Positions 1 to 8,132 of a stretch of 64,000 nt of DNA are shown in pieces (the stretch's first letter is position 1; every line of letters starts with the position of its first letter). The translations under genes and the position numbers were made by a program. A model generated the notes under the pieces. It was not told the origin of the DNA, searched no databases, and worked only from the letters and a program-made list of their open reading frames with translations. Origin of the DNA: Fulvimarina sp040239565 (GTDB lineage Bacteria > Pseudomonadota > Alphaproteobacteria > Rhizobiales > Rhizobiaceae); assembly GCF_040239565.1 (NCBI RefSeq), contig NZ_JBEHWS010000016.1, forward strand, positions 23,208-87,207. The letters are read 5' to 3'.

Positions 1-1
1 T

Positions 2-664
2 CCGACCCAGCTTAACCCGAATTCCAGCTACCATCTCGCGATCAACATGGGTTACCCCAACACCTATGACCGCGCGAACGGCCGTACCGGCAGCCATCTG
101 ATGATCCATGGCTCGTGCAACTCGTCCGGCTGCTACGCCATGGACGACGAGCAGGTTCAGGAAATCTACGGTCTTGCGCGCCATTCCTTCGAGGGCGGCC
201 AGCGCAACTTCCAGATCCAGGCCTATCCCTTCCGCATGACGCCGCAGAACATGGCGCGTCACAGCAATTCGGAACATTATGCTTTCTGGACTATGCTGAA
301 GAAGGGTTCGGACTATTTCGAGCAGACCCGCAAGCCGCCGCATGTCGGCGTTTGCGAGCGCAACTATATCTTCGATCAGTCGGCAGAGACGGTCTCCAAA
401 CTGTCTCCCACCGGCCCGTGCCCGCAGACGACCATGCCGGAGCTCGTAATTTCGAAGCATATGCAGGATCAGGTGAAGGTCGAGGAGCTCAAGTCCCGGA
501 TGAGCGAGAGCGAGTTCGCGACCTACACTTCCTACAGCTACAAGACCGGACAGAAGATTTCGGCGGAAGCGTATGCGGCGGAGCAGCACCGTCGTCCGGG
601 CTACGACCGCAAGGGCAACCGCGTCGGCGGTGGCGGTGGTATTTCCGGCTTTTTGAACCGTTAA
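2..664 (+). CDS. YafK-type murein L,D-transpeptidase (5' end outside window)
   Basis: The frame is open from the first bases of the window, so the gene begins upstream; only the last ~220 codons are here. The catalytic YkuD signature is visible: an HG dipeptide in LMIHGSCNSS followed by SSGCYAM, giving the His and the Cys nucleophile of L,D-transpeptidases. The preceding text (NPNSSYHLAINMGYPN, then DRANGRTGSH) is typical of the YafK/DpaA subgroup. Family members act in the periplasm, cross-linking peptidoglycan or attaching/detaching proteins at meso-diaminopimelate; which of these applies cannot be told here. The C-terminus is a short Gly-rich tail. A hairpin follows 15 bases after the stop. 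Confidence in family is high; the exact reaction is unknown. Confidence 0.88.
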   Translation, partial: PTQLNPNSSYHLAINMGYPNTYDRANGRTGSHLMIHGSCNSSGCYAMDDEQVQEIYGLARHSFEGGQRNFQIQAYPFRMTPQNMARHSNSEHYAFWTMLKKGSDYFEQTRKPPHVGVCERNYIFDQSAETVSKLSPTGPCPQTTMPELVISKHMQDQVKVEELKSRMSESEFATYTSYSYKTGQKISAEAYAAEQHRRPGYDRKGNRVGGGGGISGFLNR

Positions 665-678
665 GCGCCCGGTAATAA

Positions 679-708
679 CGTCTCTGTCGGGATTTACCCG
701 CAGAGACG
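679..708. terminator. Hairpin between convergent genes
   Basis: A near-perfect 12-bp stem: CGTCTCTG plus CGGG pairs with CCCG plus CAGAGACG around an ATTTA loop, with one bulged T. It lies between the L,D-transpeptidase (+) and the DUF4269 remnant (-). No T-run follows on either strand, so it may be a weak or bidirectional terminator or a 3'-end stabiliser. Confidence 0.5.
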
Positions 709-742
709 ACCGCGCTGAGGACGTCCGGCGACAGGGGGCGGG

Positions 743-1278
743 CTATAAAACGCCCTTCTGGCGAAACCGATGTGCCAGTTCCTCGTCCGAACAGCCCTCC
801 AGCATCAGCAACGCATCATAGGGATCGCCCGCAAGGTCGAGCGCCGCGGCAAAGGCTGGCTCCGTCTTGAGTTCCGCCTCGCGCTGCCGGAGAACGACAT
901 CGGGCAATGACGGGCCGCAGAGAGCGAGCAGCCGCTTCTCGCTCGCAAAATAACGCCAACCGTCCTGCTCGTCGACGGCGAGAGCCTCGCCGTAGACTTC
1001 GAACGGCCATCCATAGGTCGTGAAGGAGCAGTGCCGGATCGCAGAAGTTGGACCAGACGAAAATCCGTTTGATCCGCGAAATGGGCGTGAACCAACTGCG
1101 CGAAACACGCCCCGTCTCGGACCTCACCGAGAACGTCGATATCGCTCGATTTAAACGCGATCCCGAGGTGGAGAGTGCCCGCGATCCGCGGAGAAAACGG
1201 CGCGAGAATCCCCATGATCCGGGTCCGCTCGATTGCCTCCTCGAAAGAGGCCCGTTTCATCGGACGCATCCTTCTCAA
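743..1278 (-). pseudogene. DUF4269 family protein, frameshifted
   Basis: Two overlapping minus-strand frames together make one DUF4269 protein. The N-terminal part (starting at 1278) carries the nucleotidyltransferase-like features GILAPFSPRIAGTLHLGI and SDIDVLGEV up to FADQTDFRLVQ. The homology then continues in another frame with AIRHCSFTTYGWPFEVYGE, the Q..GWRYFASEKRLL segment and LKTEPAFAAALDLAGDPYDALL, ending at 743. The switch falls at about 1030-1060 and corresponds to one missing base. Function of the family is unknown; the SDxD-like pair resembles minimal nucleotidyltransferases. Either a genuine pseudogene or a sequencing error. A terminator separates it from proX upstream, so it would need its own promoter. 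Confidence 0.75.
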
Positions 1279-1291
1279 GCTGAGGTCAAAG

Positions 1292-1320
1292 AAAAAGGCG
1301 GGCCCGATCGGACCCGCCCG
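1292..1320 (-). terminator. Rho-independent terminator of proVWX
   Basis: On the minus strand a GC-rich hairpin (GGCGGGTCC, loop GATC, GGGCCCGCC) is followed directly by TTTTTC. It lies 42 bases beyond the proX stop codon and closes the proVWX operon. Confidence 0.85.
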
Positions 1321-1361
1321 CTTCTCTGTTCAGGCCGCTGCCCGCGGCCCGTGATCCAGGA

Positions 1362-2426
1362 TCAGTTCGAAGAACCGCCTTCAGCCGCAGCGCGGGCGTC
1401 GGACAGCCACTGATCGACGGTCTCCTGGTTGTTCTCGATCCAGGTCGAAGCCTGCTGAACGATGTCTTCCTCGCTATCGGCGCCGCTGTTCATCTCGGCA
1501 TTCTGCGCAAAGATGTCCTTGAGCGGGATCGACGCTTCTTCGAAGATCACCTTCGCTGCCGGGTTGGCTTCGAGGAACTCCGAGTTGACGACCGGACGAA
1601 TGTCGTTGGCTGGCCAGCCCATTTCACACGGATCGGCAACGCAGCCCTCGACGCCTTCGACCGTCGCCGCGTCGGCGAGGTTCATCTGCTCTTCCGGGAG
1701 CTTGACTTCCGGTGTCTGAATCCAGACGACGTCCTCGCCCGGGGAGAGCTCGTTGACGGTCCAGTTCGGCGTCCAGGTGTAGAAGAAGATCGGATTGCCC
1801 TGCTGGTAGGCCGCGATCGCGTCGGCCATGGCGGCCGAATAGTTCGCCTGGATGGCGTTGACGTGGTCATTCAGCTCGAAGGCTTCCAGCTGGAAGGTGA
1901 TGGTCTCTTCACAGCCCCAGCCCGGAGGGCAGGCGACCAGATCGGCCTTGCCGTCGCCGTTGCGGTCGAAGGCTTTCTTGACCTCGTCCTTCTTGAAATC
2001 GGTGATCTCGGTGATGCCGAGCTCGTCAGCCGTCTTCTTGTCGACGAGATAGCCCTGCAGCGCGCCGCCCTTTGCGACATAGCCGATCTCTTCGGCGCCA
2101 TTGCTGAAGGTGCTCTCATAGGTGTTGTGCAGCGGGAACCAACCTTCGACCCAGCCGGTCACGTCACCCTGGCTGACGGCCTGATAGAAGGCAGGGGCGT
2201 CGAGCGTCGTCGGCTGGCCGACTTCATAGCCGAGTTCCTGAAGAAGCTGGCGGTAGACTTCGGTCGAGAACCAGCCGGTATCCCAGGTCGGGCGGGCCAT
2301 CGTGACGGTGACGCCTTCGCCGGGCATCGAGGCTCCGTCCTGGGCAGCTGCCGGCAGGTTGCCGACAAAGGCCATGGACAGTGCCGTTGCGCCGACGAGA
2401 AGAGCCTTCGTGGATTTATGGATCAT
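1362..2426 (-). CDS. proX: Glycine betaine/proline ABC transporter substrate-binding protein
   Basis: 354 residues. An N-terminal signal peptide (hydrophobic stretch ending in PAAAQ, about residues 8-29) sends it to the periplasm, where ProX-type proteins bind betaine or proline betaine. Recognisable family features: the PTWDTGWFSTE segment near the mature N-terminus, KADLVACPPGWGCE in the middle (the pair of Cys in this family) and FFYTWTPNWTVNEL. The region before the first Cys reads DRNGDGKADL, which resembles a calcium-loop DxNxDGxxD; whether it binds a metal is not known. Last gene of a proV-proW-proX operon, with a 190-bp gap to proW that contains a stable hairpin, and a terminator after the stop. 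The distal position with its own spacing would allow separate mRNA stability for the binding protein. Confidence 0.95.
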   Translation of the reverse strand: MIHKSTKALLVGATALSMAFVGNLPAAAQDGASMPGEGVTVTMARPTWDTGWFSTEVYRQLLQELGYEVGQPTTLDAPAFYQAVSQGDVTGWVEGWFPLHNTYESTFSNGAEEIGYVAKGGALQGYLVDKKTADELGITEITDFKKDEVKKAFDRNGDGKADLVACPPGWGCEETITFQLEAFELNDHVNAIQANYSAAMADAIAAYQQGNPIFFYTWTPNWTVNELSPGEDVVWIQTPEVKLPEEQMNLADAATVEGVEGCVADPCEMGWPANDIRPVVNSEFLEANPAAKVIFEEASIPLKDIFAQNAEMNSGADSEEDIVQQASTWIENNQETVDQWLSDARAAAEGGSSN

Positions 2427-2579
2427 TCGTATTCAATCTCCCTGTGGTTGGTTCTTGGTTTCCAAATGCGGCAATCGCTTTCAATTGCCACACAGTTCTT
2501 GTGCATGAGTCTCGCAACTCGGGCACATCGCTGTCAAACCGCGCTGCTTTTTCAGGAAGCTACGGCTCGCAGCGGGAAC

Positions 2580-2604
2580 GACGCCGCTTAGTCCAAGCGG
2601 CGTC
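2580..2604 (-). promoter_or_regulatory. Intercistronic hairpin between proW and proX
   Basis: A perfect 10-bp stem, GACGCCGCTT / AAGCGGCGTC with a 5-base loop, sits just past the proW stop. There is no T-run on the minus strand, so it looks more like an mRNA-stabilising or attenuating structure inside the operon than a full terminator. The rest of the 190-bp gap shows nothing else clear. Confidence 0.5.
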
Positions 2605-2616
2605 GAATGGTCGCCT

Positions 2617-3549
2617 TTATTCCGCCGGCTCTGCCGAGCGGCTTCCACCGAAGAGCGGCTTTACCAAGCGGCTGACCGTGTCCTTGACCGAGGATTTACT
2701 CGAGCGCTTCTTCGCTTCGCCGAGCCCCTGGGTAATGCGATCAAGAATGATCGCCAGCAACACGATCCCGACACCGCCGGCGGTCGCTGTTCCGACGGCG
2801 AGGCGTCCGAGGCCGGTGTTCACCGTGAGGCCTAGACCGCCGGCACCGATGAGCGCCGCGATGACGACCATCGAGAGGGCCAGCATCAGCGTCTGGTTGA
2901 GACCGGCCATGATCGTGCGAAGGGCCAGCGGGAGCTGAACCTCCCACAGAATCTGGCGCGGGGTAGATCCGAAGGCCTTGGCTGCCTCGATGAGGTCGCC
3001 GCGCACGTTGCGGATGCCGAGGTTCGTGAGGCGGATGATCGGCGGAAGGGCGAAGATGATCGTCGCGATGACGCCGGGCACCGTGCCCACACCGAAGAGC
3101 ATGACGATCGGCACGAGATAGACGAAGCTCGGGATCGTCTGCATGATGTCGAGGATCGGGCGCAGGATCGACAGGAACTTGTCGCTTCGCGCCGCCGCGA
3201 TGCCGAGCGGAACGCCGAGCACGATACAGAACACGACGGCCGTGATGATCATCGAAAGCGTCGTCATCGTTTCCGACCACAGGCCGATCATGTCGATGAA
3301 GGCCAGCGCGATCAGCGTGAAGATCGCAGTGCCCCGTCCCGCGGTCCGCCAAGCGATGGCGCAGAGAACGGCGGTAAAGACGACCCACGGAACGGCGTTC
3401 AGGAAAGCGTCGAGATTCTGCATGAGCAGGTCGACGGGCTGTTGCATGGCGCGGAACACCGGCCGAAAGGTCGGGACCAGGAAGCCGCGAACGAAATCGT
3501 CGACCCAGTCGGCGAAGGGAATCTCGATGAGGTCTTCGGGACTAAACAT
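2617..3549 (-). CDS. proW: Glycine betaine/proline ABC transporter permease
   Basis: 310 residues from the ATG at 3549, which has GGTGAG about six bases upstream; a TTG at 3609 would add 20 poorly conserved residues. The N-terminus has the soluble IPFADWVDDFV segment seen in ProW, followed by several hydrophobic helices. The permease signature with the EAA loop is present as LIEAAKAFGSTPRQILWEVQLPLALR (about residues 205-230), the contact site for the ATPase ProV. It forms the membrane channel of the osmoprotectant importer. Second gene of the operon, 84 bases after proV. Identity is secure; the start is the only doubt. Confidence 0.94.
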   Translation of the reverse strand: MFSPEDLIEIPFADWVDDFVRGFLVPTFRPVFRAMQQPVDLLMQNLDAFLNAVPWVVFTAVLCAIAWRTAGRGTAIFTLIALAFIDMIGLWSETMTTLSMIITAVVFCIVLGVPLGIAAARSDKFLSILRPILDIMQTIPSFVYLVPIVMLFGVGTVPGVIATIIFALPPIIRLTNLGIRNVRGDLIEAAKAFGSTPRQILWEVQLPLALRTIMAGLNQTLMLALSMVVIAALIGAGGLGLTVNTGLGRLAVGTATAGGVGIVLLAIILDRITQGLGEAKKRSSKSSVKDTVSRLVKPLFGGSRSAEPAE

Positions 3550-3633
3550 ACGTGTCTCACCAGTGTCGGGTTCGGGCGCCGAGCCGCTCTGCGACCCTTT
3601 CAGCACCAATTGTCATGCGATCTTCGTTGCGCG

Positions 3634-4854
3634 CTATTCGGCGGCCGTCTTGAGCGTCGCCTCTTCCTCGACGGTTTCGTCGTCGCCTGCGAGTTCTGCG
3701 AAGATCGTCTCCGGCTCGACGACCCCGATCAGCTTGTCGGCCTCATCGACGACCGCGATGGGAAGACCTTTGCGGGCGAGCGGATAAAGCTCGAAGATCG
3801 GCTTTTCGGCTTCCGCTTTCGGGAACTTGGTAATCAGTGCCGAGGAGCAGTCGCCGCCGGAATTCTGCAGGGCGGCCTGGGCGTCGCGGTAGCGCAGCAC
3901 GCCGACAGGCTTGCCGTCTTCGACGACGTAGATCGCATCGCGGCCGAGGCGATCCATGGTCGAAAGCGCGGTCTGGGCACCAAGATCGGCCTTCTGAAGC
4001 GGTTCGGCCTGCTTGGCGACGCGCTTTGCCGGGAAGACGCGCGAGCGGTCGATGTCTTTGGTGAAAGCCTCGACATAATCGTCCGCCGGGCTGCCTACGA
4101 TTTCCTCGGCCGTGCCGACTTGAACGAAGCGGCCGCCCTTCATGATGGCGATCTTGTCACCGAGAATCAGCGCCTCGTTGAGATCGTGTGTGATGAAGAC
4201 GATGGTCTTGCCGAGCGAGCGCTGGAGTTCGAGCAGCTCGTCCTGCATGTCGCGGCGAATCAGCGGATCGAGCGCGCCGAAGGGCTCGTCCATCAGCAGA
4301 ACCTGGGGTTCAGCTGCGAGGCCTCGCGCAAGGCCGACACGCTGCTGCATGCCGCCCGAAAGCTGATCGGGATAGCTGTCGGCATATTGTTCGAGCCCGA
4401 CCTGTGCCAGTGATTTGCGAGCCCGCTCGTTTCGTTCCGAAACGCCCATGCCCTTGATCTTCAGGCCGAACGCCGCGTTCTCAAGAATGGTTTTGTGGGG
4501 AAAGAGGGCGAAGTGCTGAAAGACCATCGAGATCTTCTGGCGACGGATTTCGCGGATTTCTTCGTCGCTGCAATGGGCGATGTCGTCGCCATCGATGGTG
4601 ATCGTGCCGGATGTCGGTGAGATCAGCCCGTTGAGCATGCGGATCAGCGTCGATTTGCCGGAGCCGGACAGCCCCATGACGACGAAGATCTCGCCTTCCT
4701 CGATATCCACGTTGACGTCGTTGACGCCGACGGTCGCGCCGGTCTTCGCGAGTATCTCCTCCTTCGTCTTGCCGCTTTCGACGAGGCGCATCGCCTCCTC
4801 GCCGCGCTCACCGAAGATCTTGTAGAGAGATTTGATACTGAGCTTAGTCGCCAT
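3634..4854 (-). CDS. proV: Glycine betaine/proline ABC transporter ATP-binding protein
   Basis: 406 residues from ATG 4854 (MATKLSIKSLYKIFG). The N-terminus has the ProV-specific YKIFGERGEEAMRL segment with an insertion before the ABC core. Walker A is GLSGSGKST, the signature LSGGMQQRVGLARGLA, Walker B VLLMDEPFGALDP, and the switch His is in FITHDLNEA. Residues from about 285 on form a tandem CBS module (DRLGRDAIYVVEDGKPVGVLR and LPIAVVDEADKLIGVVEPE), which in related OpuA/ProV importers senses ionic strength or c-di-AMP. First gene of proVWX. The upstream 365 bp hold inverted repeats that could be operators. An upstream in-frame start at 4920 is less likely, because the family begins near the chosen Met. 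Confidence 0.95.
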   Translation of the reverse strand: MATKLSIKSLYKIFGERGEEAMRLVESGKTKEEILAKTGATVGVNDVNVDIEEGEIFVVMGLSGSGKSTLIRMLNGLISPTSGTITIDGDDIAHCSDEEIREIRRQKISMVFQHFALFPHKTILENAAFGLKIKGMGVSERNERARKSLAQVGLEQYADSYPDQLSGGMQQRVGLARGLAAEPQVLLMDEPFGALDPLIRRDMQDELLELQRSLGKTIVFITHDLNEALILGDKIAIMKGGRFVQVGTAEEIVGSPADDYVEAFTKDIDRSRVFPAKRVAKQAEPLQKADLGAQTALSTMDRLGRDAIYVVEDGKPVGVLRYRDAQAALQNSGGDCSSALITKFPKAEAEKPIFELYPLARKGLPIAVVDEADKLIGVVEPETIFAELAGDDETVEEEATLKTAAE

Positions 4855-4934
4855 GGGCACGCCGCCGTGAGGAAAGAGTGATTGGACTTTCGCGCAAGCG
4901 TAGCACCCTCCATTCGGCACTGCAAAATCGAATT

Positions 4935-4980
4935 TCTACACTTTTTGACCGCTGCACGGGAAAAATCAATTTTGTGTAGA
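4935..4980. promoter_or_regulatory. Inverted repeat upstream of proV (TCTACAC...GTGTAGA)
   Basis: TCTACAC at 4935-4941 is repeated in inverted orientation as GTGTAGA at 4974-4980. Both arms are followed five bases further in by TGA/TCA, giving TCTACAC-N5-TGA on each strand. The site lies about 80-125 bases upstream of the proV start and is a candidate operator; no known regulator is assigned. Confidence 0.35.
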
Positions 4981-4992
4981 TATAATTTTTCG

Positions 4993-5022
4993 TAACCAAG
5001 CTAGCTGATGTTTTCTTGGTTA
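4993..5022. promoter_or_regulatory. Inverted repeat upstream of proV (TAACCAAG...CTTGGTTA)
   Basis: A perfect 8-bp inverted repeat, TAACCAAG at 4993-5000 and CTTGGTTA at 5015-5022, with a 14-base spacer. It lies 140-170 bases upstream of proV, in the same AT-rich stretch as the first repeat. Candidate binding site only. Confidence 0.35.
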
Positions 5023-5159
5023 ACCGGCAATTTTGCGACCAGACGAAGCATCGGCGAGCAGAAGTTTTTGCGCTGCTGCTGTCGCTCGTTACTTCGACGT
5101 TTTCGGCCCGGTACGAAATCTTACACGTCTGATTCCGCAAACCTTTTTGGGCACCAGAA

Positions 5160-5190
5160 AAGACCCCCGCGAATGCAGCGCGAGGGTCTC
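5160..5190 (-). terminator. Terminator of the glyoxalase-GMC operon
   Basis: AGACCC and CGCG on one arm pair with CGCG and GGGTCT on the other, and on the minus strand the stem is followed by TTTTC. It lies 30 bases beyond the stop of the GMC oxidoreductase gene. Confidence 0.75.
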
Positions 5191-5219
5191 TGTTGGTCGT
5201 CGTGGGCCGGAGAGCCGGC

Positions 5220-6788
5220 CTAGAGTTCTCCCTTGCCCATGCGTCCGGCGATGTGATCGGCTTGTCGCAGCGCGAGAGAAACGATCGTCAGCGTCGGGTT
5301 CTCGGCTGCGCCTGTGGTGAACTGCGAGCCGTCCGAGACGAAGAGGTTTGGCACGTCGTGCGCTTGTCCGAAGCGGTTCACCACGCCGTCTTCCGGCCGC
5401 TCGCTCATGCGATTCGTGCCGAGATTATGCGTCGAAGGGTAGGGCGGCGTGTGGATCGTCCGCATTGCGCCCACCGCGTCGTAGATCGCCGAGCCCTGCT
5501 TGTAGGCATGGTCGCGCATCGCCTTGTCGTTCGGGTGATCGTCGAAATGAACGTCCGGGATCGGCATGCCGTATTCGTCGGTCTCGTCTGCCAAGGTGAT
5601 GCGGTTGTCCTCGCGCGGCATATCCTCGCCGACGATCCACATGCCGGCCATGTTTCGGTACTGCTCCATGTCAGCGGCGAAGTCGCGGCCCCAGTCGCCC
5701 GGCATCAGGAAGGCCGCCATGAAGGGGAGGCCCAGCGAGAGCGTCTCCAGCTCGTAGCCGCCAACGAAGCCGCGCGAGGTGTCGTGCTTGGCCTCGTCGC
5801 GCACGATGCCGGCCATGGTCGTACCGCGATACATATGAACCGGCTTGTCGAAGACGCCGTAGACTGAACCCGTCGTGTGGCGCATGTAGTTCCGGCCGAC
5901 CTGACCGGAGGAATTGGCGAGCCCGTCCGGGAACATCGAGGAATTCGAATTGAGAAGCAGGCGCGGACTCTCGATCGAATTGCCGGCAACGCAGACGACA
6001 CGGGCCTTTTGGCGCTGCTCGCGGCCATCTTTGTCGGCATAGACGACGCCGGTCACCTTACCCGATGCATCGTGTTCGATCCGCATGACGTGGCTGTCCG
6101 GGCGCACTTCGAGCCGGCCCGTCGCCTCACCCTTCGGGATTTCCGCAACGAGGGTCGACCATTTGGCGCCCGATTTGCAGCCCTGGAAACAGAAACCGAT
6201 CTGCATGCAGGAGGCGCGATCGTCACGCGGCTCCGAGTTGATCGCCATATTGCCGGTGTGAACTTCCTTGTAGCCGATCTTCTTCGCCCCGGCTTCCAGC
6301 ACCTTGAAGTTGTTGTTGCCCGGCAGGCCCGGAATGCCGTTCGTGCGGGTCACGCCCATCCGGTTTTCGGCCTTCTCGTACCAGGGCTCCATCTCCGCAA
6401 GATCGATGGGCCAGTCGAGGAGGTTGGCGCCGTCCACTTCGCCGTAATGGGTGCGCGTCTTGAACTCATGCTCCTGGAAGCGAAGTGAGGCGCCGGCCCA
6501 GTGCACTGTCGAGCCGCCGACCGACTTGACGATCCAGGCCGGCAGGTTCGGGAAATCCTTGGCGACTCGCCAGTCGCCGGAGGTCATCCGCTTGTCTTTC
6601 CAGGCGAGCTGGGCGAAGGAATCCCATTCGTCGTTGATGAAGTCCCAGGTCTCGTGGCGGGAGCCGGCTTCGAGGATGACGACGTCGATACCCTTCTGGG
6701 CAAGCTCGGAGCCAAGCGTGCCGCCGCCGGCACCCGAGCCGACGATGACGACGACATTGGAATTGTTGTGGTCAAAAGGTGCTGGCAT
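5220..6788 (-). CDS. GMC family FAD-dependent oxidoreductase
   Basis: 522 residues. The N-terminal FAD-binding Rossmann motif GSGAGGGTLGSELA is at about residues 17-30, with the acidic end of beta-2 in VVILEAG. The substrate domain carries VGGSTVHWAGAS (about residue 90), and the C-terminal GMC_oxred_C region has STHNLGTNRMS with the catalytic-type His. It is the size and type of the large subunit of gluconate 2-dehydrogenase-like or fructose dehydrogenase-like enzymes, which oxidise sugars or polyols and pass electrons to a cytochrome c. No Tat signal of its own is visible; the partner encoded just upstream has one, so export as a complex is likely. No cytochrome c subunit gene is next to it. 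The substrate cannot be deduced. Confidence 0.9.
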   Translation of the reverse strand: MPAPFDHNNSNVVVIVGSGAGGGTLGSELAQKGIDVVILEAGSRHETWDFINDEWDSFAQLAWKDKRMTSGDWRVAKDFPNLPAWIVKSVGGSTVHWAGASLRFQEHEFKTRTHYGEVDGANLLDWPIDLAEMEPWYEKAENRMGVTRTNGIPGLPGNNNFKVLEAGAKKIGYKEVHTGNMAINSEPRDDRASCMQIGFCFQGCKSGAKWSTLVAEIPKGEATGRLEVRPDSHVMRIEHDASGKVTGVVYADKDGREQRQKARVVCVAGNSIESPRLLLNSNSSMFPDGLANSSGQVGRNYMRHTTGSVYGVFDKPVHMYRGTTMAGIVRDEAKHDTSRGFVGGYELETLSLGLPFMAAFLMPGDWGRDFAADMEQYRNMAGMWIVGEDMPREDNRITLADETDEYGMPIPDVHFDDHPNDKAMRDHAYKQGSAIYDAVGAMRTIHTPPYPSTHNLGTNRMSERPEDGVVNRFGQAHDVPNLFVSDGSQFTTGAAENPTLTIVSLALRQADHIAGRMGKGEL

Positions 6789-6912
6789 GATTTCTCCTCC
6801 CGAAGCCTCACGTCCGCGTCTCCTCCTCGAGACGTTTTTCGGACTGCTTCTTCATGCGTGACATTTCATCGAGCACACTCCGGCAATGGCCGGAGGAGGG
6901 CGCTTCAGCGCC

Positions 6913-7449
6913 TCAGGAAATCCAGTCGATGTCGTTGAAACCGCGGTCCAGATAGCCGCCCTTGTCGGCCGATTCGCCTTCGTATCCGAAGACGGGCCAG
7001 AGCTCTTTCTGGTTGTAGAGGCCGACGACGAGGTTCCCGCGTACCTTCTGGAAGAAGGGATCGGCCTCGATGAGCTTCAGAAGCGCCGTGCGTTCGTCGT
7101 CCGGGGCGATCTCGGAATAACGGACGCCGTGGGCCTCGATTGCGGCCTTGTCGAGCTTGGCACAATTGTCTTCGAGAAACGCGAGTTCCTCCTCGGAGGA
7201 TCTGGCCGCTTCGTCGAGAATGTTGACGGCGTTCGCGTAGAACTTGTCCTCGATCTGTGCGTGTGGATAGCAGTCGCGCGACATCTGGACGAGGGTCTTG
7301 AAGGTCTCCGGGTCCGTCGACTGGGGCATCTGTGCCCATGCTTCGCCGACGATGAGACCAGTGGGCATGATCGTCATGGCCAGAAGGCCCGCTCCGGACT
7401 TCAGAAAGCCGCGGCGGCTCTGCACGATCCTGTCTTCTGAAAGCGCCAT
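6913..7449 (-). CDS. Gluconate 2-dehydrogenase subunit 3 family protein, Tat-exported
   Basis: 178 residues from ATG 7449, preceded by a very strong ribosome binding site (GGGAGGAAACGAT). The N-terminus has a twin-arginine signal, SRRGFLKSGAG, followed by a hydrophobic stretch ending in GEAWAQ. The body matches the small (gamma) subunit family of membrane-associated gluconate 2-dehydrogenases, which binds the FAD subunit and carries it through the Tat pathway. It lies between the glyoxalase and GMC genes, 76 bases after the former and 124 before the latter, all on the same strand. Confidence in family is good; the actual oxidised substrate is unknown. Confidence 0.85.
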   Translation of the reverse strand: MALSEDRIVQSRRGFLKSGAGLLAMTIMPTGLIVGEAWAQMPQSTDPETFKTLVQMSRDCYPHAQIEDKFYANAVNILDEAARSSEEELAFLEDNCAKLDKAAIEAHGVRYSEIAPDDERTALLKLIEADPFFQKVRGNLVVGLYNQKELWPVFGYEGESADKGGYLDRGFNDIDWIS

Positions 7450-7525
7450 ATCGTTTCCTCCCGATGGCGATGGAAAGAAGCGCCTGCCGGTCCTCCCGAG
7501 GCCGGCAGGCACCGAACCCTCGAAG

Positions 7526-7921
7526 TTATTGGAAGCGTCCCGAGCGCTCCAGAACCTCGATCTTGTAGCCGTCCGGATCCTCGATGAAGAAGAACCGGCC
7601 GAGCAGTGCCCCGTTGTGAGCGATTTCCTTGACGTCCTTCGGCGAGAGTCCGGCGGCAACCATGCGCTCGCGTTCCGCCTTCACGTCTTCGACCGAGAAG
7701 GCGATGTGGCCGTAGCCGTTACCGAGATCGTAGGGCTCGCTCTGATCACTGTTGATCGTCAGTTCGAGCTCGTGTGTCGCTTCGTCGTTGGACAGGTAGA
7801 CGAGGGTGAACCCGTCGAACGGAAAGCGGTCCGCGACCTTCAGCCCGAAGGCCTTCTCATAGAATTCGAGGGACCGCTCCTCGTCGAGAACGCGGATCAT
7901 CGTATGGATCATTTTCGCCAA
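7526..7921 (-). CDS. gloA: Lactoylglutathione lyase (glyoxalase I), VOC family
   Basis: 131 residues. All four metal ligands of glyoxalase I can be placed: His in IHTMIRV near residue 6, Glu in HELELTIN, His in GYGHIAFSV and Glu in GYKIEVLE. Glyoxalase I turns the hemithioacetal of methylglyoxal and glutathione into S-lactoylglutathione in the cytoplasm. The TTG at 7921 is preferred over the ATG at 7912, because GAGGAAG lies five to six bases before the TTG and the family has four or five residues before HTM. It is the first gene of an operon with a Tat-exported subunit and a GMC dehydrogenase, which suggests a role in sugar or aldehyde metabolism. A related dioxygenase-type VOC protein is possible but less likely. 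Confidence 0.8.
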   Translation of the reverse strand: MAKMIHTMIRVLDEERSLEFYEKAFGLKVADRFPFDGFTLVYLSNDEATHELELTINSDQSEPYDLGNGYGHIAFSVEDVKAERERMVAAGLSPKDVKEIAHNGALLGRFFFIEDPDGYKIEVLERSGRFQ

Positions 7922-8132
7922 GGCTGCTTCCTCGTCTTTAGTCTTCTCGCTGCTGACAGCGACGACGGGAATTAGGCGCTCCTCCCAGTGCTTGGCGGCG
8001 AAAAGCCGCCCGACACGCGCCTTGATCCGCCCCGCGCAGTCAGTGCGAACAGATTAGGCGATTGCCGGACCGCGAAGGTAGTAGGATGGTGTTACGTGGC
8101 GATTCGACTTGTCGCAGCCGTCGGACGTCAGC

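Larger units (their letters stand above)
4855..5219. other. Intergenic region upstream of proV
   Basis: 365 bp without a gene, more AT-rich than its surroundings. It contains the terminator of the GMC operon at its right end and, nearer proV, two separate inverted repeats listed below. It must contain the proV promoter, which reads leftward, but no convincing -35/-10 pair could be assigned. Confidence 0.6.
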
